41,861 nt of DNA from Syntrophomonadaceae bacterium (GTDB lineage: Bacteria; Bacillota; Syntrophomonadia; Syntrophomonadales; Syntrophomonadaceae). Below the pieces are notes generated by a model, which saw only the letters and a program-made list of their open reading frames with translations, had not been told where the DNA came from and made no database searches. Positions 36,711-41,861 of this stretch are shown one piece after another (positions within the stretch are counted from its first letter, which is position 1; each line of letters begins with the position of its first letter). A program made the translations under genes and the position numbers. The DNA lies in the NCBI GenBank assembly GCA_012520725.1, contig JAAYNQ010000118.1:1-41861 (forward strand), given 5' to 3'.

Positions 36711-36900
36711 ATTTCGCTAATCCATATACAAACCTAAAGGGCGTCTTCACTCAATTCGACAAATATCTCCGTTTTTGAGAGAGATATTTCGACATTCCTC
36801 TAATCCCCGAAAACACGATAATTCTTCCCAAATGGAAAGACCACCCTCTCCTATTTCGAGATAAATAGTACTTTCACAAAGCGAAATGAATATTTCCGAT
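36711..36900. promoter_or_regulatory. Candidate enhancer region with repeated TTCG-core motifs
   Basis: This AT-rich stretch upstream of the sigma-54 promoter repeats a TTCG core. ATTTCGCT is at 36711-36718 and its inverse AGCGAAAT at 36880-36887. The direct repeat TTCGACA is at 36755-36761 and 36788-36794, 33 bp or about three helical turns apart. The inverted repeat AAATATCTC / GAGATATTT (36761-36769, 36781-36789) lies between them. CTATTT-N6-AAATAG is at 36851-36868. The TTCGACA sites are about 190-225 bp upstream of the predicted transcription start, suitable for looping by a sigma-54 activator. Binding is inferred. Confidence 0.4.
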
Positions 36901-36952
36901 TAATAACATCTATTGCCTTAATATCGGGATTTATCAGCCAGGTCCAATCGAT

Positions 36953-36969
36953 TGGCATAGAACTTGCTT
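36953..36969 (+). promoter_or_regulatory. Sigma-54 (-24/-12) promoter of the beta-oxidation operon
   Basis: TGGCAT-N5-TTGCTT, with GG (36954-36955) and GC (36966-36967) exactly 10 bases apart, the canonical spacing. Predicted start is near 36979, about 106 bases before the first ATG. It lies 366 bases after the sigma-54 activator gene on the same strand. Confidence 0.75.
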
Positions 36970-37084
36970 ATAATACTGGCATAAGAACTCTCTTGAAAAA
37001 AGGTACTAAAGCTAGTTCCAGGATAGGAGGGTTAGATGTAAATCTTGTTGTTACGTATATTACATTAAAGGAGGTTATTGACAT

Positions 37085-37933
37085 ATGACTATTAAGAAGA
37101 TCGGATTATTAGGTGCAGGAACCATGGGTCAAGGAATTGCTTGGGCCTTTGCGGCAGCAGGCAAGGAAGTCATTCTATATGACATCAAAAAGGAGTTTTG
37201 TGACCGGGCTGTTAGCACTATCGGTAAGAGTCTGACCAAGTCGGAAGAGAAAGGTAAAGTCCCGGCTGGCACAAAAGATGCTGTGGTGAGCAAGATTATA
37301 CCCACCGGTAAATTCGAGGATCTGGCTGATGCGGAGTTCATAGTGGAATGTGTATTCGAGAACATGGAGATTAAGAAAGATGTCTATACTCGTTTGGATG
37401 CCTTGTTAAAGCCTGAAGTGATCATTGCCACTAATACTTCTTCATTACCTATCACTGAAATTGCGGCCTTTACCAAGAGAGCAGATAAGGTAGTGGGAAT
37501 GCACTTCTTTAATCCGGCCAATGTTATGAAATTGGTTGAGGTTATCCCCTGTCTGCAGACTTCAGAAGAAACCCTGGCCGTGGTAACGGCACTATCCGAA
37601 GAAATTGGCAAAAAACCGGTAAGGGTTAAAGAAGGTCCTGGTTTCGTGGTAAACCGTATTCTGGTTCCGGCTATTAATGAAGGCAGTCAAATCTTGTACG
37701 AAAACCTGGCTAGTGCAGCTGATATCGATACTGCCATGAAACTGGGTGCTGGATGGCCCATGGGTCCTTTGGAACTGTGTGACCTGGTTGGTGCCGATAT
37801 AGCTTTGGCAGTAATGAACACTCTCTATGGCGAAACCGGAGACCCCAAATACCGTCCTTCCACCTTGTTAAAACAGCAGGTTCGTGCTGGTTGGTTAGGA
37901 CGCAAGACCGGTAAAGGATTCTTCCAGTATTAA
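37085..37933 (+). CDS. hbd: 3-hydroxybutyryl-CoA dehydrogenase
   Basis: 282 residues, the standard length. AAAGGAGG (37067-37074) is 10 bases before the ATG. It interconverts (S)-3-hydroxybutyryl-CoA and acetoacetyl-CoA with NAD(H). The N-terminal Rossmann motif GLLGAGTMGQGIAWAFA (7-23) and the acidic strand-end LYDIK (31-35) favour NAD. Likely active-site residues are Ser120 (NTSS), His140 (GMHFFNPA), Glu152 and Asn190 (GPGFVVNR). The C-terminal helical domain ends in GWLGRKTGKGFFQY, typical of the family. It is the first gene after the sigma-54 promoter and crotonase follows after 36 bases. Confidence 0.96.
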   Translation: MTIKKIGLLGAGTMGQGIAWAFAAAGKEVILYDIKKEFCDRAVSTIGKSLTKSEEKGKVPAGTKDAVVSKIIPTGKFEDLADAEFIVECVFENMEIKKDVYTRLDALLKPEVIIATNTSSLPITEIAAFTKRADKVVGMHFFNPANVMKLVEVIPCLQTSEETLAVVTALSEEIGKKPVRVKEGPGFVVNRILVPAINEGSQILYENLASAADIDTAMKLGAGWPMGPLELCDLVGADIALAVMNTLYGETGDPKYRPSTLLKQQVRAGWLGRKTGKGFFQY

Positions 37934-37969
37934 GAGCTGTTCAGCATAGCAATAGGGGGATTAACTGTT

Positions 37970-38746
37970 ATGACATATAAAAATGTAATTTTGGAAAAAG
38001 AGGGCTACTTGGCGGTACTAACCGTCAATCGCCCCAAAGCCCTTAACGCTTTAAATAAAGATACTTTGGTTGATATCAAGGCGGCTCTGGAAGAGATTGA
38101 CCAGGATGCAGCTATTAAAGTAGCAATTATTACCGGAGCAGGAGAGAAATCTTTCGTGGCTGGTGCAGATATTGCTTATATGCAGAACTTTACGGTACAG
38201 GAAGCCAGGGAATTTGCTGCTTTTGGGCAGGAGGTATTCCGCTTCATTGAGCTAATGGAAAAGCCAGTTATAGCTGCCATCAATGGGTTCGCCCTGGGCG
38301 GTGGATGCGAATTGGCCATGGCTTGCGATATCAGGTTGGCTGCAGATAATGCTGTTTTTGGGCAACCAGAGGTTGGTTTGGGAGTAATGCCTGGTTTTGG
38401 CGGAACCCAGAGAATGCCCCGATTGATCGGTGAAGGTCGGGCCAAAGAACTAACCTATACCGGGGCTTCTATAAAAGCTGATGAAGCTTACCGAATTGGT
38501 TTGGTTAATCACGTATATCCGGCCGCCGAATTAATGGATCAAGCCCGGAAAATGGCGCAGAAAATTGCTGCACAGGCAAGTACCGCGGTCGGCTACTCCA
38601 AGTATGCCATCAATAAGGGTATGCAGGTGGATACCGATACCGGCATGAGTATTGAATCCAGCATGTTTGGTATGTGTTTTTCGGTAGAGGATCAAAAAGA
38701 GGGCATGAACGCTTTCGTAAATAAAAGGAAACCTAATTTCAAATAG
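37970..38746 (+). CDS. crt: Crotonase / short-chain enoyl-CoA hydratase
   Basis: 258 residues, the usual size. AGGGGGA (37954-37960) lies 9 bases before the ATG. It hydrates crotonyl-CoA to (S)-3-hydroxybutyryl-CoA. Crotonase-fold landmarks: FVAGADIAYM (62-71), giving part of the oxyanion hole, and INGFALGGGCELAMACD (104-120) followed by FGQPEVGLGVMPGFGG. Glu114 and Glu134 are the catalytic pair, with the 20-residue spacing seen in characterised hydratases (Glu144/Glu164 of the rat enzyme). Second gene of the operon. Confidence 0.95.
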   Translation: MTYKNVILEKEGYLAVLTVNRPKALNALNKDTLVDIKAALEEIDQDAAIKVAIITGAGEKSFVAGADIAYMQNFTVQEAREFAAFGQEVFRFIELMEKPVIAAINGFALGGGCELAMACDIRLAADNAVFGQPEVGLGVMPGFGGTQRMPRLIGEGRAKELTYTGASIKADEAYRIGLVNHVYPAAELMDQARKMAQKIAAQASTAVGYSKYAINKGMQVDTDTGMSIESSMFGMCFSVEDQKEGMNAFVNKRKPNFK

Positions 38747-38747
38747 A

Positions 38748-38788
38748 ACTGGGGTTTTGTTGGTGATGGGGTCCTCCGTGGCCCCAGT
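38748..38788 (+). other. Alternative hairpins between crotonase and CoA-transferase
   Basis: CCCCAGT (38782-38788) can pair either with ACTGGGG just after the crotonase stop (38748-38754) or, through CCCCA, with the nearer TGGGG (38767-38771). No T-run follows. It could be a partial terminator, a processing site or an mRNA-stability element that alters stoichiometry within the operon. The rest of the 179-base gap up to 38925 shows nothing else. Confidence 0.35.
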
Positions 38789-38925
38789 CAGGACTTAGAA
38801 ATCGCAAATATTCATGATGTGTAAAGATGAGGCGGGTATGCTGATTCCGTGTAATACGCAGAGGCATTGCAGCCCGACCGATTCCAGCCCACCCAGGCGA
38901 TTATTTAAGGGAGTGATATAAAAGA

Positions 38926-40266
38926 ATGAATTATGCAGCAGAATACAAGCAAAAACTCATAACCGCCGACCAGGCTGCAAAATTGGTTAAATCGGGGGAT
39001 TGGGTACAGTACGGTGAATTCGTACAGCAACCCATAGACTGTGATGCAGCCCTGGCCAAGCGCAAAGATGAACTAAAGGATGTCAAGATTAGAGTAGTTA
39101 CTACTGCAGTACTTCCCAAAGTTGTTGCAGTAGATCCTGAAAGAGAGCACTTTTGTTTAAACGACTGGCATTTTTCCGGAGTGTCCCGCAAACTGATGGA
39201 TCAGAATCTATGCAATTATATACCCCTATGCTATCACGAGGCAGACCGATTAATAGAATACTGTCAGGACATAGATATCTGTTTTCAGCCAGTAGCATCA
39301 ATGGACAGCCATGGTTTTTTCAACTTCAGTACTTCCAATTCTATGGCCTCTTTTGTAACCAAAAAGGCCAAGATTGTGGTGGTAGAAGTTAATAGTTCGG
39401 TTCCCTATTGCCTGGGTGGCAATAATGAAGGGATACACATTTCCGATGTTGACTATATTGTGGAAAGCAGTACCAACCCCAAATTGACCAATCTGCCTCC
39501 TGTACCGCCCAGTGATGTGGATAAAAAGATTGCTGATCTGGTTATGCAACAGATGTGCGATGGGGCCTGTATACAGCTGGGAATTGGTGCCATGCCTAAT
39601 ACAGTGGGAGCATTGATTGCCCAATCAGATCTTAAAGATTTGGGTGTGCATACGGAAATGCTGGTTGATTCCTTTGTGGATATGTATGAAGCAGGTAGGA
39701 TCACCGGTAAAAAGAAACAGATAGATAAAGGAAAAATGGTCTATACCTTTGCCATGGGCACCGATAAACTCTATGATTTCCTGGATCATAATCCGGTATG
39801 CGCCAGTTATCCCGTAAGTTATTGTAATGACCCCTTCGTATTGTCCCAGAATGATAATTTTGTAGCTATTAACAATGCCCTGGAAGTAGACCTGTATGGA
39901 CAGGTAGCCTCAGAGGCTTTAAACGGTCGGCACATTTCCGGAACCGGCGGGCAATTGGACTATATCTTCGGAGCCTTTAGATCCAAAAACGGCAAACCCA
40001 TTATCGCCCTTAGTTCCACCTCCAAGAAGGCCGATGGAACCCTTACATCCAGAATTACTCCGGGTGTAAATCCGGGAACTATAGTAACCGTTCCCCGGTC
40101 TTTAGCTGCTTATATAATTACTGAGTACGGAGCAGTCAATCTGAAAGGTATGACTACCTGGGAACGGGCCGAAGCATTAATCAGCATCGCTCATCCCCAA
40201 TTCAGGGATGAATTGATAAAAGAAGCGGACCAACTCAAGATTTGGCGGAGAAGCAACCGGATATAG
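38926..40266 (+). CDS. Acetyl-CoA hydrolase/transferase family CoA-transferase (butyrate:acetyl-CoA type)
   Basis: 446 residues, the length of butyryl-CoA:acetate and 4-hydroxybutyrate CoA-transferases. AAGGGAG (38907-38913) lies 12 bases upstream. Family blocks are visible: [67 protein letters not shown] (213-231), [16 protein letters not shown] with Glu244 in the position of the catalytic Glu of 4-hydroxybutyrate CoA-transferase, and [18 protein letters not shown]. These enzymes move CoA through a glutamyl-CoA thioester. In this operon the most economical role is butyrate + acetyl-CoA to butyryl-CoA + acetate, activating substrate without ATP; the reverse would serve a butyrate producer. 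Substrate specificity is inferred from neighbours. Confidence 0.9.
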   Translation: MNYAAEYKQKLITADQAAKLVKSGDWVQYGEFVQQPIDCDAALAKRKDELKDVKIRVVTTAVLPKVVAVDPEREHFCLNDWHFSGVSRKLMDQNLCNYIPLCYHEADRLIEYCQDIDICFQPVASMDSHGFFNFSTSNSMASFVTKKAKIVVVEVNSSVPYCLGGNNEGIHISDVDYIVESSTNPKLTNLPPVPPSDVDKKIADLVMQQMCDGACIQLGIGAMPNTVGALIAQSDLKDLGVHTEMLVDSFVDMYEAGRITGKKKQIDKGKMVYTFAMGTDKLYDFLDHNPVCASYPVSYCNDPFVLSQNDNFVAINNALEVDLYGQVASEALNGRHISGTGGQLDYIFGAFRSKNGKPIIALSSTSKKADGTLTSRITPGVNPGTIVTVPRSLAAYIITEYGAVNLKGMTTWERAEALISIAHPQFRDELIKEADQLKIWRRSNRI

Positions 40267-40319
40267 GCTAATTGGTGGCTCAAGTTTTACAAGAAAAATG
40301 TTTTGAAAGGAGAATTATT

Positions 40320-41519
40320 ATGAACGAAGTTGTAATCGTATCAGGATGCAGAACAGCTATTGGTAAATTTCAAGGAGGATTTAAAGACGTTCCAGCTAAG
40401 GAGCTGGCTATTGCCGTAGGTAAAGAAGCCATTAAACGGGCAGGTATCCAAGCTGATATCATTGATGAAATAGTAGTTGGACAGGTTTACCAGCATAACC
40501 AGGGATCTATGGTTTGCCGCCAGATTGGTCTAGCATGTGGACTTCCCATTGAAAGTAACGCCTGTGGAGTAAACCAGAACTGTACTTCGGGCATGAGAGC
40601 CCTGGATATTGCCTGTGCCAACATCCAACTGGGCAGAACAGATATTGCTTTGGTAGTAGGGGTAGAAAGTATGACCAATGTTCCTTACCTGTTGCCCAAA
40701 GCAAGAAGTGGATATCGAATGAATGACGGAGTTCTGGTTGACGCCCTGTTTGGGGATGCATTATTCGATTCTCTGGTAGGCGGAGTTATGGGGGTTACTT
40801 CTGAAAATGTAGCCAAGTTATATAATATCACCCGGGAACAGTGTGATGAACTGGCTCTTTTGAGTCATAGCCGGGCAGTTGCGGCTACAGATGCCGGCAT
40901 CTTTGACCGGGAAAAAATACCTTTTGAGATCAAGACTAAAAAAGGTACGGTGCTCTTTGATACGGACGAACATATGATAAGAGGCGCCAGCATGGAAAGC
41001 TTAGGTAAATTAAAACCTGTTTTCACCAAGGATGGAGTCGGAACAGCTGGTAATGCTTCCGGAATCAACGATGGTGCTTGCGCAGCTATAGTAATGTCTA
41101 AGAAAAAAGCTCTGGAACTAGGCCTGAAACCAATGGTCAAGCTGATCAGTATAGGAGCTTGCGGGGTGGAACCCGAGATTATGGGTATAGGCCCGGCTGA
41201 AGCTATTCCTAAGGTTCTCAAGCAGGCTGGTATGAAGTTTGAAGATATTGAATACTGGGAAATCAACGAAGCTTTTGCCTCCCAGTTCCTGGGTGTAGGC
41301 GCTCGTCTAAAAGAAAAATACGGTATTGAGCTGGATCTGGACAAGGTCAACCACAATGGTTCCGGTATAGCTCTGGGTCACCCGGTTGGCATGACTGGTC
41401 TGAGAATAGTGATATCAATGGCCTATGAATTGGAAAGACTGGGCCTGACCGTGGGCGGAGCTTCCCTGTGCGTAGGAACCGGACCTGCTATGGCTTCCTT
41501 GTGGACCAGAGATATTTAA
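40320..41519 (+). CDS. thl: Acetyl-CoA acetyltransferase (thiolase)
   Basis: 399 residues from the ATG at 40320, chosen because AAAGGAG (40306-40312) is 7 bases upstream. An in-frame GTG/TTG-type extension back to 40272 adds 16 unconserved residues. It cleaves acetoacetyl-CoA with CoA into two acetyl-CoA, or the reverse. The catalytic set is complete: nucleophile Cys88 in NQNCTSGMRA, His354 in GIALGHPVG and Cys384 in SLCVGTGPAMA. It follows the CoA-transferase by 53 bases and fits a single transcript. Confidence 0.95.
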   Translation: MNEVVIVSGCRTAIGKFQGGFKDVPAKELAIAVGKEAIKRAGIQADIIDEIVVGQVYQHNQGSMVCRQIGLACGLPIESNACGVNQNCTSGMRALDIACANIQLGRTDIALVVGVESMTNVPYLLPKARSGYRMNDGVLVDALFGDALFDSLVGGVMGVTSENVAKLYNITREQCDELALLSHSRAVAATDAGIFDREKIPFEIKTKKGTVLFDTDEHMIRGASMESLGKLKPVFTKDGVGTAGNASGINDGACAAIVMSKKKALELGLKPMVKLISIGACGVEPEIMGIGPAEAIPKVLKQAGMKFEDIEYWEINEAFASQFLGVGARLKEKYGIELDLDKVNHNGSGIALGHPVGMTGLRIVISMAYELERLGLTVGGASLCVGTGPAMASLWTRDI

Positions 41520-41582
41520 GTAAGAAAGAACGGTTTGATAATGCGGTTGCCACGGTAGTTTACCGATAAAAATGGTCTTTTA

Positions 41583-41605
41583 AGGCCTGATCTCAGATCA
41601 GGCCT
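41583..41605. terminator. Palindrome between thiolase and the next dehydrogenase
   Basis: Perfect 11-bp arms AGGCCTGATCT / AGATCAGGCCT around one C, with short outer arms GGTCT / AGACC (41574-41578, 41614-41618). No T-run follows on the plus strand. It could be a partial terminator, an mRNA-processing hairpin or a repressor operator for the following gene. Confidence 0.45.
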
Positions 41606-41656
41606 GAAAGGCCAGACCCTTGTATAAAAGAAAAAAACGAAATGGAGTGAATTATA

Positions 41657-41861
41657 TTGCCACATAGTAATTATCTGTATCAAACTCGCGATATCAAGTT
41701 CCAAATCAAAGAATGGTTGGATATGAACAAGCTCTTGTCCTGCGATGGTTATAAAGACTATTATTCAGTCGACGACTTTGATTCCATCCTGGATGTTAAC
41801 CACAAAATATGCCGTGATGTGCTCTGCCCAGCCAATGCCGATGCTGATGAGATTGGAGTAA
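41657..41861 (+). CDS. Acyl-CoA dehydrogenase, N-terminal fragment (runs off the right edge)
   Basis: 68 residues are visible and the frame is open at the window end. TTG is taken as the start because GGAGTG (41644-41649) lies 7 bases upstream and the preceding sequence has no better start. The opening pattern YLYQTRDIKFQIKEWLD, then YSVDDFDSILD and HKICRDVLCPANADADEIG, resembles the extra N-terminal segment of the longer (about 600-residue) acyl-CoA dehydrogenases. It differs from the 379-residue enzyme at 30216. As the fifth gene of the operon it would supply the first oxidation step, butyryl-CoA to crotonyl-CoA. Confidence 0.7.
   Translation, partial: MPHSNYLYQTRDIKFQIKEWLDMNKLLSCDGYKDYYSVDDFDSILDVNHKICRDVLCPANADADEIGV

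Overview
The window looks like a chromosomal segment of a Gram-positive-lineage (Clostridia) anaerobe, most likely a butyrate-oxidising syntroph of the Syntrophomonas type. The evidence is strong AGGAGG-type ribosome binding sites, a complete C4 beta-oxidation gene set, a CoA-transferase next to a separate acyl-CoA synthetase, a sigma-54 activator, and a surface protein ending in the copper-amine-oxidase-N ('stalk') domain common in Clostridia. The species assignment is inference from gene content and cannot be proved from the window.

Region 1 (1-28657) is one uninterrupted reading frame that was already open at the left edge. At least 9551 residues of a giant, acidic, calcium-binding-type repeat protein are visible and its true N-terminus lies outside. 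In order it has a beta-helix/filamentous-haemagglutinin-like part (to about 3.5 kb), a bridging module (about 3.5-4.7 kb), an unclassified insert, and about 22.7 kb of RTX GGxGxD repeats interleaved with a roughly 100-residue 'LDYS' unit. It ends with a glycine linker, a ZU5-like domain and a stalk-domain pair. Inside the repeats there is a higher-order tandem duplication of about 718 residues (about 13.95-18.25 kb).

Region 2 (28658-29629) is a gene-poor spacer with a good terminator and several nested hairpins. Region 3 (29630-33255) holds a MaoC-like hotdog protein, an acyl-CoA dehydrogenase and an AMP-forming acyl-CoA synthetase, with recognisable sigma-A promoters ahead of the last two. 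A long palindrome then separates them from a convergent short siroheme/4Fe-4S sulfite-reductase-like gene (33249-33914, minus strand).

Region 4 (34.0-41.86 kb) is a regulatory and metabolic unit. A three-PAS sigma-54 activator is preceded by a -24/-12 promoter (GG-N10-GC at 34204/34216). About 370 bp downstream of the activator gene, a second perfect -24/-12 promoter (36954/36966) precedes 3-hydroxybutyryl-CoA dehydrogenase, crotonase, CoA-transferase, thiolase and the start of a second acyl-CoA dehydrogenase that runs off the right edge. Together these convert butyryl-CoA to two acetyl-CoA, with CoA transfer from acetyl-CoA to butyrate. The activator is the obvious candidate to control both itself and this operon. 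No CRISPR array, rRNA, tRNA, insertion sequence or phage gene was recognised.
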